The position numbers and the translations under genes were made by a program. Positions 16,522-24,177 of a stretch of DNA of 41,661 nucleotides are shown here, piece after piece. The DNA lies in contig JBCBAP010000030.1 in the NCBI GenBank assembly GCA_038532435.1, positions 1 to 41,661 on the forward strand. Direction: 5' to 3'. Source of the DNA: JBCBAP01 sp038532435 (GTDB taxonomy: Bacteria; Pseudomonadota; Alphaproteobacteria; Rhodobacterales; Rhodobacteraceae). Each line of letters begins with the position of its first letter. Within the stretch, counting starts at the first letter, position 1. The notes under the pieces are model-generated. The model did no database searches and was not told where the DNA came from. It was given only the letters and a program-made list of their open reading frames with translations.

Positions 16522-16871
16522 TCCATGACCGTGCCGAGGCTCTCATCCCCGTCCTGCCCGGTGAAGCGGACCTGGGTCACCCCCGCCCAGTTGCGCAAGG
16601 ACACATCATAGCAGGCCCAGACGTCAGATGGCGGCCAGAGAGAGCAGTACTGCCCGTCCCGCACCTCCCAGTGCCCCCAGTCGAGGATGCCCGCGTCGAA
16701 CGAGGTGCGGCCGCTTGCAAAGAATGTCTGCTTCTCGAACTCATAGATCACCGTTTTGCCCGCGAGGGCGGCGCGGATCGCCTCCCCGTCGAGGGCGCGC
16801 CACGTCTCGTTCGCACCGGCGGGTGCCGCTGCGGCGAGCAACGTGATCAGGGTGGCGGCTCTTGTGTCCAT
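16518..16871 (-). CDS. Small secreted protein of unknown function
   Basis: A 117-residue protein with a short signal peptide (hydrophobic LITLLAAAA, likely cleavage after AGA near residue 20). The mature part contains WRALDGEAIRAALAGKTVIYE, FFASGRTSFDAG and a cysteine pair in YCSLWPPSDVWACYD that could form a disulfide in the periplasm. I recall similar sequences as hypothetical proteins in Rhodobacteraceae but know no function. It is the first gene of a two-gene unit with the DUF6314 protein (4-base overlap) and is divergent from purB. Confidence 0.75.
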   Translation of the reverse strand: MDTRAATLITLLAAAAPAGANETWRALDGEAIRAALAGKTVIYEFEKQTFFASGRTSFDAGILDWGHWEVRDGQYCSLWPPSDVWACYDVSLRNWAGVTQVRFTGQDGDESLGTVME

Positions 16872-16933
16872 GATGGGCGCAGTTTATCACGCACGCACCC
16901 ACCGACAAGCCGATCTCACCTCAAGGAGCCGCT

Positions 16934-18235
16934 GTGATCCCTCGCTATTCCCGCCCCGACATGGTCGCCATCTGGAGCCCGGAGACGAAGTTCCGCATCT
17001 GGTACGAGATCGAGGCGCATGCCTGCGACGCACAGGCAAAACTGGGTGTCATTCCGGACGCGAACGCAAAGGCGGTGTGGACGGCAAAGGATGTCGCCTT
17101 CGACATCGCGCGGATCGACGAGATCGAGCGGGTGACCAAGCACGACGTGATCGCGTTCCTCACCCATCTGGCGGAGATCATCGGCAATGACGAGGCCCGT
17201 TTCGTGCACCAGGGGATGACCTCCTCGGACGTGCTCGACACCTGCTTCAACGTGCAGCTTGTTCGGGCGACCGACCTGCTGCTCGCCGATATGGACGGCC
17301 TGCTGGCCGCGCTGAAGCGCCGGGCGGAGGAGCACAAGTACACCATCCGCATCGGACGGTCCCACGGTATCCACGCGGAACCCACGACCATGGGGCTCAC
17401 GTTTGCACGGTTCTACGCGGAGATGGCGCGCAACAGGCAGCGGCTGGAGACGGCCCGGGCGGAGGTGGCGACGGGGGCGATCTCCGGCGCTGTCGGCACC
17501 TTTGCGAACATCGATCCCGCGGTCGAGGCCCACGTGTGTACGCAGTTGGGGCTCGCGCCTGAGCCGATCTCGACCCAGGTGATCCCGCGGGACCGGCACG
17601 CGGCCTTCTTCGCCACGCTCGGGGTTATCGCGTCGTCGATCGAGAACGTGGCGACCGAGATCCGCCACATGCAACGGACCGAAGTGCTCGAGGCGGAGGA
17701 GTTTTTCTCCGCCGGACAGAAAGGGTCGAGCGCGATGCCGCACAAGCGCAACCCGGTCCTGACCGAGAACCTGACGGGGCTCGCCCGGCTCGTGCGGATG
17801 GCTGTAGTACCGGCGATGGAGAATGTGACGCTCTGGCACGAGCGGGACATTTCCCATTCCTCCGTCGAGCGGAATATCGGACCGGATGCGACGGTAACGC
17901 TCGATTTCGCGCTCGCGCGTCTCACATCCGTCATCGACAAGCTGGTGGTCTATCCGGAAAATATGTTGAGCAACATGAACAAGTTCCGCGGCCTTGTTCA
18001 CTCCCAACGCGTGCTGCTCGCCCTGACCCAGAAGGGGGTGAGCCGGGAGGATGCCTACCGCCTTGTCCAGCGCAATGCCATGCGTGTGTGGGAAGAGGGT
18101 GCGGACTTCATGGCCGAGCTGAAGGGCGACGCGGAGGTGACGGCGGCGCTGTCGCCTGAAGAGATCGAGGACAAGTTTGACCTCGGCTACCACACCAAGC
18201 ATGTCGACACGATCTTCGACCGGGTGTTCGGCTGA
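16934..18235 (+). CDS. purB: Adenylosuccinate lyase
   Basis: Catalyses two fumarate-releasing steps of purine synthesis: SAICAR to AICAR, and adenylosuccinate to AMP. The 433-residue protein belongs to the fumarase/aspartase superfamily and is the usual size. Motifs are TKHDV with a catalytic-site histidine at about 70, TSSD at 97-100, GRSHG at 141-145 with a conserved histidine, and the flexible signature loop GSSAMPHKRNP at 264-274. The start is GTG 16934, with an AAGGAG about 6 bases upstream. purC, purS and purQ follow within 5 kb, but purB is not contiguous with them: the peroxidase and the DUF1476 gene lie between. Confidence 0.96.
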   Translation: MIPRYSRPDMVAIWSPETKFRIWYEIEAHACDAQAKLGVIPDANAKAVWTAKDVAFDIARIDEIERVTKHDVIAFLTHLAEIIGNDEARFVHQGMTSSDVLDTCFNVQLVRATDLLLADMDGLLAALKRRAEEHKYTIRIGRSHGIHAEPTTMGLTFARFYAEMARNRQRLETARAEVATGAISGAVGTFANIDPAVEAHVCTQLGLAPEPISTQVIPRDRHAAFFATLGVIASSIENVATEIRHMQRTEVLEAEEFFSAGQKGSSAMPHKRNPVLTENLTGLARLVRMAVVPAMENVTLWHERDISHSSVERNIGPDATVTLDFALARLTSVIDKLVVYPENMLSNMNKFRGLVHSQRVLLALTQKGVSREDAYRLVQRNAMRVWEEGADFMAELKGDAEVTAALSPEEIEDKFDLGYHTKHVDTIFDRVFG

Positions 18236-18274
18236 AGCCTTTTCCAGTCGCACCAGAGCGCTATCTCACGGTCC

Positions 18275-18814
18275 ATGAGATATGCAGCAGCGATATGGTT
18301 TTCCTGTGCCTCGGCGGCGGTTGCCGGTGGGGCTCACGACTTCACTTTCCCGGCCCTTGAAGGCGGCGAGATCGCCCTGGCGGATCACGCGGGCGAGGTC
18401 CTTTTGATCGCCAACACCGCGTCCCTGTGCGGTTTCACGCCCCAATATGCGGATCTGCAGGAGGTCGCGGACACCTACGCGGATCAGGGGCTGGTGGTGA
18501 TTGGCATACCGTCGGACGATTTCGGTGGGCAGGAGCTGAATGACGCTGCAGAGGTGCGGGATTTCTGCACCCTGAACTATGGCATCACCTTCCCCCTCAC
18601 CGACATCACAGATGTGCGGGGGCGCGACGCGCATCCCTTCTTCGACTGGATTGCGGAAGAGGGGGGCCGACGCGCGCTGCCTAAGTGGAACTTCACCAAG
18701 TTTCTGGTCGGGCGCGATGGCGCCTTTCTGGGATCGTGGCCGAGCGGGGTTCAGCCAACGGGGCGAGAGATGCGGGCTGCGATCGAAGCGGCGCTTAACG
18801 CGCCAACCTCCTGA
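18275..18814 (+). CDS. Exported glutathione peroxidase-family protein
   Basis: A 179-residue thiol peroxidase of the glutathione peroxidase family that reduces peroxides, probably in the periplasm. The first 18-19 residues form a signal peptide (WFSCASAAVAGG). The catalytic cysteine is at 52 (NTASLCGFTPQY), and the tryptophan and asparagine of the active site are at 138-139 (KWNFTKF). The glutamine of the usual NQF motif is replaced: the segment reads PSDDFGGQE (about 79-87), with aspartate at the glutamine position. It lies 39 bases after purB on the same strand and may share its transcript. The natural reductant may be thioredoxin-like rather than glutathione. Confidence 0.9.
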   Translation: MRYAAAIWFSCASAAVAGGAHDFTFPALEGGEIALADHAGEVLLIANTASLCGFTPQYADLQEVADTYADQGLVVIGIPSDDFGGQELNDAAEVRDFCTLNYGITFPLTDITDVRGRDAHPFFDWIAEEGGRRALPKWNFTKFLVGRDGAFLGSWPSGVQPTGREMRAAIEAALNAPTS

Positions 18815-18828
18815 AGTCTAGACGAAAG

Positions 18829-18856
18829 CGGCCCGTCGCGCGTGTGCGACAGGCCG
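18829..18856. terminator. Probable bidirectional terminator between the peroxidase and DUF1476 genes
   Basis: CGGCC and GTCGC (18829-18839) pair with GCGAC and GGCCG (18846-18856), with one internal mismatch and a six-base loop. It sits between two convergent genes. T-rich sequence is present on both sides but weak (a CTTTC on the minus side and a CTTTT about 15 bases past the stem on the plus side). Confidence 0.5.
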
Positions 18857-18886
18857 TGGAACGTCTTTTAGCGCGACAAAGAGAAA

Positions 18887-19201
18887 TCAGGTCTCGTCGA
18901 AGATCTGCGCCTTCGCAACGAGCGCGAGCTCTGCCATCTTCGCCCGCAGGTCCGCCTCGCTCACCTTGTCGCCAAGGTCGCCAGCGACCTTGCGGTAGAC
19001 ATCCTCGTCTCCCGCTTCCTCAAAATCGGACTTGATGACCTCACGGGCGTAGGCATCCGCCTCATCACCGGACTTTCCGAGCAACTCCGCAGCCCAAAGA
19101 CCCAGCAGCTTGTTGCGCCGCGCTTCTGCCTTGAACTGCATCTCTGCATCGTGGGCGTATTTCTTTTCGAACGCATCGCCGCGCTCTTCAAACGTGCTCA
19201 T
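18887..19201 (-). CDS. DUF1476 protein, F1-ATPase zeta-inhibitor family
   Basis: A 104-residue, mostly helical, charged protein of the DUF1476 family. The Paracoccus denitrificans member is the zeta subunit, which inhibits ATP hydrolysis by F1-ATPase. The sequence begins MSTFEERGDAFEKKYAHD, the hallmark N-terminus, and continues with a helical AEARRNKLLGLWAAELLG segment and SDFEEAGDEDVYRKV. The frame stays open to 19297, but ATG 19201 is the family start and has GGAGG about 10 bases upstream. It is divergent from purC, an arrangement I recall as common in alphaproteobacteria. Whether this protein inhibits the ATPase here is inferred from the family. Confidence 0.88.
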   Translation of the reverse strand: MSTFEERGDAFEKKYAHDAEMQFKAEARRNKLLGLWAAELLGKSGDEADAYAREVIKSDFEEAGDEDVYRKVAGDLGDKVSEADLRAKMAELALVAKAQIFDET

Positions 19202-19362
19202 CTGGACGTATCCTCCACTGTCCGGGGTTGACCTGAATTTGGGACGGAACGTCAGCACAGGCAAGGGGCAAAGGGCGAATCCTTGCCCCTCCCACACCTT
19301 TGACCTATAGCAGCCCCACCGGTCGCGGAGCGCGGCCGATTTTGCATTTTCGGAGACAGCTT

Positions 19363-20124
19363 ATGGCGCGCCGCAGGATGGTGTACGAAGGCAAGGCCAA
19401 GATCCTCTATGAGGGACCCGAGCCCGGCACCCTGATCCAGTTCTTCAAGGACGACGCCACCGCATTCAATGCCGAGAAGACAGACGTGATCGACGGAAAG
19501 GGCGTGCTTAACAACCGCCTGAGCGAACACTTCATGACCGGCCTCAATGCGATCGGTGTCCCGACCCACTTCATCAAGCGTCTCAACATGCGTGAGCAAC
19601 TCGTGCGGGCAGTGGAGATCATCCCGCTCGAAGTCGTCGTGCGCAACGTTGCCGCGGGCTCCATGTCCAAGCGGTTGGGGATCGAGGAGGGCACCGCGCT
19701 GCCCCGGCCTATCGTGGAATTCTACTACAAGAACGACGATCTCGGCGATCCGCTGGTGACGGAAGAGCACATCATCGCCTTTGGCTGGGCCACCCAGCAG
19801 GACCTCGACGACATGGTGGCACTCGCATTGCGGGTGAACGACTTCATGTCGGGCATGATGCTCGCCATCGGGATCAAGCTCATCGACTTCAAGATCGAGA
19901 TCGGGCGGATCTATGAGGGCGACTTCCAGCGTCTGATCGTCGCCGATGAAATCAGCCCGGACAGCTGCCGCCTCTGGGACGTGGAAAGCGGGCGCAAGCT
20001 CGACAAGGACGTCTTCCGCCACGACCTTGGAGATCTTGCGGATGCGTACACGGAGGTTGCCCGGCGCCTTGGCGTGCTGCCCCGTCAGGGCGGCAACGGC
20101 ACGGGCCCCAAACTGGTTCACTGA
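19363..20124 (+). CDS. purC: Phosphoribosylaminoimidazole-succinocarboxamide (SAICAR) synthase
   Basis: Joins CAIR and aspartate with ATP to form SAICAR in purine synthesis. The 253-residue protein has the standard length and motifs: MVYEGKAKILYEG for nucleotide binding at the N-terminus, LEVVVRNVAAGSMSKRLG at about 103-120, IDFKIEIGR, and DEISPDSCRLWD near 210. The frame opens at 19300, but ATG 19363 has GGAG about 8 bases upstream and matches the family start. It is the first gene of purC-purS-glycosyltransferase-purQ; purS follows after 11 bases. The product of this enzyme is a substrate of purB, encoded about 2.4 kb upstream. Confidence 0.96.
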   Translation: MARRRMVYEGKAKILYEGPEPGTLIQFFKDDATAFNAEKTDVIDGKGVLNNRLSEHFMTGLNAIGVPTHFIKRLNMREQLVRAVEIIPLEVVVRNVAAGSMSKRLGIEEGTALPRPIVEFYYKNDDLGDPLVTEEHIIAFGWATQQDLDDMVALALRVNDFMSGMMLAIGIKLIDFKIEIGRIYEGDFQRLIVADEISPDSCRLWDVESGRKLDKDVFRHDLGDLADAYTEVARRLGVLPRQGGNGTGPKLVH

Positions 20125-20135
20125 AAGGCCCTTTC
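20123..20135 (+). promoter_or_regulatory. Palindrome covering the purS ribosome-binding site
   Basis: GAAAGGCCCTTTC fills the space between the purC stop and the purS ATG and includes the AAGG ribosome-binding site. It can fold as a 5-bp stem with a 3-base loop. Ribosomes finishing purC would open it, so it may make purS translation depend on purC translation. Confidence 0.4.
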
Positions 20136-20381
20136 ATGAAAGTTCGCGTCGACGTCGTCCTGAAATCCGGTGTGCTTGATCCCCAGGGGGAGGCCGTGCG
20201 CCACGCGCTCGGCACGCTCGGGTTCGATGGCGTGAACGGCGTCCGGCAAGGCAAGGTGATCGAGCTCGATCTGGCCGAGACCGACGCGGATGCGGCAGAA
20301 GCTCAGGCCAAGGCGATGTGCGAGAAGCTCCTCGCCAACACGGTGATCGAGGACTATCGGATCACAGTTCCTGCCCAGTGA
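20136..20381 (+). CDS. purS: Phosphoribosylformylglycinamidine synthase subunit PurS
   Basis: The small subunit that holds PurL and PurQ together in the FGAM synthase complex of many bacteria. The 81-residue protein has the family length and pattern: MKVRVDVVLKSGVLDPQGEAV, GVNGVRQGKVIELDL and MCEKLLANTVIEDYRI. Its stop codon overlaps the GTG start of the following glycosyltransferase gene (GTGA). purQ, the partner subunit, comes only after that gene; purL is not in the window. Confidence 0.95.
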   Translation: MKVRVDVVLKSGVLDPQGEAVRHALGTLGFDGVNGVRQGKVIELDLAETDADAAEAQAKAMCEKLLANTVIEDYRITVPAQ

Positions 20382-21250
20382 CTGCGCCCACGGATCTCAC
20401 GGCAGTCATCGTCACCTACAACAGCGCGGCGGTCATCGAGCGGTGCCTGTCCGCACTGCCGACGAACATGCCCGTCATCGTCGTCGACAATGACAGTACG
20501 GACGACACGCTCACCCGGGTTGAGGTCTGCCGCCCTGCGACGATGTTGATCCAGCAGGGCTACAATTCCGGTTTTGGGCGGGCCTGCAACCGGGGTCTGC
20601 GGTCGATGGAAACCGGGTTCGGCATCCTGATCAACCCGGACACTGTGATCAGCGGAGAGGGGCTCTCAGCACTTGAGGAGGGCATGCGACAGCAGCCCGA
20701 CGTGGCGGTGCTCGCCCCGAGGTTCACCTCCGACCCGGCAGCGATAACGCAGTCGCCGGTTTCCCCGAAGATCGAGGATCGAGCCTTCGTGCTCGGGGCC
20801 GGAATGGTTCTGCGGCGGAGCGCGTTTCCGGACGAGACCTACTTCGATGAACGCATCTTCCTCTATTCCGAGGATAATGACATCTGCGTCTCCACCCGTC
20901 GCCGCGGTCACCGCGTGGCCTGCGCGGTCAACGTCGTCGCCCTGCATCGCGGTGGGGAGAGTACCGACGCGCTGGAGAACGACACGAGCGACAAGGTCCG
21001 GATCATGGCGCGCAGCGCCGCGTTCGTCATCCTCAAGCATGCGGGCGGGCGCCGGTACCCCGCCGTGCGCAAGATGTGCATTTATGGCTGGCACGGGATA
21101 ACATTCGGGCTGAGCGGGCGGCGGAAGGAGTCCCGCCTCTGGTTCGCGCGGGCGGGCGGCATCCTTGACGTGCTGCGTTTCGGACCGGATGTGTTGTGGG
21201 ACAATCGCCTGACCGGAGGCGTGACCGGACCTAGGGAGCAGGATTCATGA
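20378..21250 (+). CDS. Family 2 glycosyltransferase inserted between purS and purQ
   Basis: A GT-A fold sugar transferase of the COG1216 type (rhamnosyltransferase-like), 290 residues. It has the N-terminal strand TAVIVTYNS, the nucleotide-binding VDNDSTDDT, INPDTVI at the position of the DxD motif, LGAGMVLRRSAF, and FLYSEDNDICVSTRRRGH with the ED pair that supplies the catalytic base. No membrane segment is visible. The start is GTG 20378, inside the purS stop. An earlier in-frame start at 20318 would overlap purS by 64 bases and adds residues unlike the family. The 3' end overlaps the purQ ATG by four bases. It is thus coupled on both sides to purine genes, although no link between the activities is evident. 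Sugar donor and acceptor are unknown. Confidence 0.88.
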   Translation: MTAPTDLTAVIVTYNSAAVIERCLSALPTNMPVIVVDNDSTDDTLTRVEVCRPATMLIQQGYNSGFGRACNRGLRSMETGFGILINPDTVISGEGLSALEEGMRQQPDVAVLAPRFTSDPAAITQSPVSPKIEDRAFVLGAGMVLRRSAFPDETYFDERIFLYSEDNDICVSTRRRGHRVACAVNVVALHRGGESTDALENDTSDKVRIMARSAAFVILKHAGGRRYPAVRKMCIYGWHGITFGLSGRRKESRLWFARAGGILDVLRFGPDVLWDNRLTGGVTGPREQDS

Positions 21251-21915
21251 AAGCAGCCGTCATCGTCTTCCCCGGATCGAACTGCGATCGGGACCTTGTC
21301 GTGGGGCTCGGCCGCGTGGACGCCGAGGTCACGACCGTCTGGCACAAGGATGCGGCCCTGCCCGAGGGGCTGGACCTGGTCGCGATCCCCGGTGGTTTCT
21401 CCTTCGGTGACTACCTGCGGTGCGGGGCCATCGCCGCGCAGTCCCCTGTGATGCGGGACGTTGTCCGTTTCGCCGAAGGGGGCGGCCACGTCCTTGGCGT
21501 GTGCAACGGGTTCCAGGTGCTGGTCGAGGCAGGATTGCTGCCCGGCGCCCTCCTGCGCAACGCATCGCTCAAGTATGTCTGCCGGGACGTGACGCTGAAA
21601 GTCGAGACGACCCAGAGCTCCTTTACCAGCTGCTATGCGACCGGGCAGGACATCAAGATCCCGGTCGCTCATCACGATGGCAATTATGTGGTGGATGGAC
21701 AGACGCTTGATGCGCTCAAGGGCGACGATCGCATCGCCTTCACCTACCGGGACAATCCCAACGGATCGGTCGCGGACATCGCGGGTGTCCTGTCGCCGAA
21801 CCGTCGGGTGCTGGGCATGATGCCCCATCCCGAGCGTCTCAACGATCCAGCGCTCGGCGGAACCGATGGCACCGCCCTGTTCGAAGGGCTTGCCGAGGCG
21901 CTCATCTCAGCCTGA
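21247..21915 (+). CDS. purQ: Phosphoribosylformylglycinamidine synthase subunit PurQ (glutaminase)
   Basis: The glutamine amidotransferase subunit that supplies ammonia to PurL for FGAM synthesis. The 222-residue class I amidotransferase has the nucleophile cysteine at 86 (GVCNGFQVL) and the histidine and glutamate of the triad in MMPHPERL (about 194 and 196). The N-terminus AAVIVFPGSNCDRD and the GGFSFGDYLRCGAIA segment are typical of PurQ. The ATG overlaps the glycosyltransferase stop (ATGA), so it depends on that gene for coupled translation. The end lies five bases from the stop of the convergent lipase gene, with no room for a separate terminator. Confidence 0.96.
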   Translation: MKAAVIVFPGSNCDRDLVVGLGRVDAEVTTVWHKDAALPEGLDLVAIPGGFSFGDYLRCGAIAAQSPVMRDVVRFAEGGGHVLGVCNGFQVLVEAGLLPGALLRNASLKYVCRDVTLKVETTQSSFTSCYATGQDIKIPVAHHDGNYVVDGQTLDALKGDDRIAFTYRDNPNGSVADIAGVLSPNRRVLGMMPHPERLNDPALGGTDGTALFEGLAEALISA

Positions 21916-21920
21916 GAGAG

Positions 21921-22889
21921 TCAGAAGATCGACATCGCCTCCGCCGGGTCCTTGCGCACGAGCCATGAGGGGTTGGTTGCGCTCACCCGGGTGCGGCGAC
22001 TTAGCGACCAGCGCAACTTGCGGCACGTCAGAACGAGGTCGTGTTCCGCGGCGCTCAACGCCGTCGGGACGATCGCGGACGAAAACGGCATGGCGACCGA
22101 CGGATCCGTGTAGGACCGGTTGCGCACAACGCTGCCCGACCCGCTCACCCAGTTCTCGTTGCCCAGATGCGCATAGGGATGCGGCAGGAACGGCGGATAG
22201 TCGAGCGGCCCGACTGTGGGCAGTGCTGCGGCAAACTCATTGTTGTAGACCCAGCGATGGGTCCGGTTGCCGAGCGTCGATCCGTATGCGTCCCGAAATG
22301 CCACATCTCCGACCCGGGGGCTGCCGAACGTGTAAACCCCCTGCACCGCGAGGAACGGATCTCGACGGAACCGGTAGGCGCACAGGATCGCGAGTGCCCC
22401 GCCAAGGCTGTGCCCGGTGAGGAAGATGCGCTGTCCCGCCGTCCGGCGGGTCATCACCCGGTCCCGGATATCGTCATAGCGGGTGTCGAGCGCCTTCCAG
22501 AAGCCCTTGTGCACGTGAGGTCCGAAGGCCGGCAGCCCGACGGTCCCCCCATCGGTCAGCGGCAGGCGCATCAGCGCGTGCTGCAGATCATTCTGCCAGT
22601 CGGTGAAGCTGATCGAACCGCGGAAGACGACGAAGATCACGTTGGAATTCGAGATGATTGCCGCCTGAGTGTCCGTCCCGTGCATGGCCGGGTCCGTGGG
22701 CACGTCGATGGTGTCGAGCACGAACGTATCGCCCGGCGCGCTGACATTGCGGAGCAATCCGTTGAACGCATCGTGCCAGTTGCCGTTGACGAGGGAGGGC
22801 TGGTGATAGGCGTGATAGGACAGGACCGAGCACAGGTATGCATTCGTCATCGAATGCCCGGTGGCCGTATGGCGGAAGTAGCGGAACAT
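21921..22889 (-). CDS. Class 3 lipase-type alpha/beta hydrolase
   Basis: A 322-residue hydrolase of the Lipase_3 family (fungal-lipase-like). It shows VIFVVFRGSISFTDWQNDL before the nucleophile, HKGFWKAL, the nucleophile elbow GHSLGGALA with serine at about 161, and TFGSPRVGD. The family's catalytic aspartate, usually in a NDxVPxLP setting, is here NNEFAAALP, with glutamate at about 218. A candidate catalytic histidine is at about 241 (YAHLG). There is no signal peptide, so it is probably intracellular or exported without one. ATG 22889 is preferred to the frame's earlier start at 22943 because AGGGGG lies about 8 bases upstream. The substrate is not known; lipase, esterase or depolymerase activity are possible. 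Confidence 0.85.
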   Translation of the reverse strand: MFRYFRHTATGHSMTNAYLCSVLSYHAYHQPSLVNGNWHDAFNGLLRNVSAPGDTFVLDTIDVPTDPAMHGTDTQAAIISNSNVIFVVFRGSISFTDWQNDLQHALMRLPLTDGGTVGLPAFGPHVHKGFWKALDTRYDDIRDRVMTRRTAGQRIFLTGHSLGGALAILCAYRFRRDPFLAVQGVYTFGSPRVGDVAFRDAYGSTLGNRTHRWVYNNEFAAALPTVGPLDYPPFLPHPYAHLGNENWVSGSGSVVRNRSYTDPSVAMPFSSAIVPTALSAAEHDLVLTCRKLRWSLSRRTRVSATNPSWLVRKDPAEAMSIF

Positions 22890-23048
22890 GGCGGACCCCC
22901 TGCTGATTTCGGCAAGGGTAGTCCATGATCCGAAGATCGCCAAATTCGATTGTAGACGGGCCTATCGCCCGCCTACCGCTTCCAACTGGGACGAGAAGCA
23001 GCCCGCGCGTTCAGTGACCCGCACCCAGCTGTCGCAGCCCGGTCACCG

Positions 23049-24020
23049 TCACCGCCAGAGGCGCTCACCCAGTTCCGCTTCCTTGCCGGTATAAAGACCG
23101 GCCACCTGTTCGCCATAGCCATTGAACAGAAACGTCGGGATCCGCTCGTCGGTGCCGAGAACCCGTTCGGTCGCCTGTGACCAGCGGGGATGAGGCACGT
23201 CCGGGTTCACGTTGGCCCAGAATCCATATTCGCGCGCCTGCAACTCCTCCCAGAAGCTCACCGGCTGCTGGTCGGTGAAGGTGATCCGGTCGATGGACTT
23301 GATCGCCTTGAACCCGTACTTCCACGGTGTGTGCAGGCGGATTGGTGCACCGAACTGCTTGTGCAGGACCTTGCCGTAGGCGCCGACCACCATGAAGCTC
23401 AGCTCGTTCTGCGCCTCTTCGATGGTCAGCCCCTCGGTGTAGGGCCAGGGCCACCAGGTCGCCCGCTGCTCCCGCGCAGTGTCCGGATCGAGGAATGTCT
23501 GGAACTGAACGTACGTTGCACCGGACAGCGGTTTTGCCTTCGCCAGCAGGGCGGACAGCTCAAAGCCGATCCACGGCACCGTCATCGACCACGCCTCAAC
23601 ACAGCGGTGACGGTAGACGCGCTCCTCCATGGGCATCTCGGTCAGCAAATCGTCGACCGCGACCTTCATCGGTGCCTCGACCAGCCCGTCGATGGTGATC
23701 TCCCATCCGGAGGTGTCGAGCGCCTGCGCCTCGTTCGCGATCCGCTTGGAGGAGCCGAACTCGTAGAAGTTATTGTAGCTCGCGTTGATCGCCTCATCGG
23801 TGATCGGACGGCCCGCATCCGCGTAGCCTGGCGTCCGCTCCGGCATTGGCACGAAGGGATCCTCCGCGTTCGCGGCCAGCGACAGCGACGGGGCCGTGGC
23901 AAGGGCGCTCGCGCCCGCAAATCCGAGACCTTTCAACAGGGTGCGTCGGTTGAGAAAGACGCTCTCGGGCGTGGCGAGGCGCTCAGGAATGTGCCAGCTC
24001 GGCGTGCGATGAAAGTGCAT
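23049..24020 (-). CDS. msrP: Periplasmic methionine-sulfoxide reductase, molybdenum subunit
   Basis: The molybdopterin-containing catalytic subunit of the MsrPQ system, which repairs oxidised methionine in periplasmic proteins (formerly YedY). The 323-residue protein has a twin-arginine signal (NRRTLLKG, arginine pair at about 25-26), the conserved SYNNFYEFG segment, and RHRCVEAWSMTVPWIG with the molybdenum-binding cysteine at about 140. FGAPIRLHTPWKYGFKAIKSI follows in the C-terminal half. ATG 24020 is chosen over the upstream TTG 24044, with GGAGG about 5 bases before it. Its usual partner msrQ, a heme membrane protein commonly next to msrP, is absent from both flanks here: downstream comes the lipase, and upstream the divergent dctB. 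Confidence 0.94.
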   Translation of the reverse strand: MHFHRTPSWHIPERLATPESVFLNRRTLLKGLGFAGASALATAPSLSLAANAEDPFVPMPERTPGYADAGRPITDEAINASYNNFYEFGSSKRIANEAQALDTSGWEITIDGLVEAPMKVAVDDLLTEMPMEERVYRHRCVEAWSMTVPWIGFELSALLAKAKPLSGATYVQFQTFLDPDTAREQRATWWPWPYTEGLTIEEAQNELSFMVVGAYGKVLHKQFGAPIRLHTPWKYGFKAIKSIDRITFTDQQPVSFWEELQAREYGFWANVNPDVPHPRWSQATERVLGTDERIPTFLFNGYGEQVAGLYTGKEAELGERLWR

Positions 24021-24177
24021 AGGTCCTCCGTGATTACTGCCCAACTAGAGCGTTCGGCGGGTTTCCGCCAATCAAAGTTGGGTGAAGCAGGAGTGAACGG
24101 GTTTTTTACTCGACCCGATTGCATCTATCCCTTTGAGCATTGTTCATCGAACGACTCTGGTGATCTAGTATGGCGGT

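Noticed and set aside
19817..19831. Perfect sigma-54 -24/-12 pattern (TGGCAC, five bases, TTGC)
   Set aside because: It lies inside purC coding sequence, encoding a normal part of the protein, with no gene positioned to use it.
24138..24147. CATTGTTCA shared by the dctB and RND adaptor upstream regions (also near 32399-32408)
   Set aside because: Nine bases is within chance expectation and the flanks differ.
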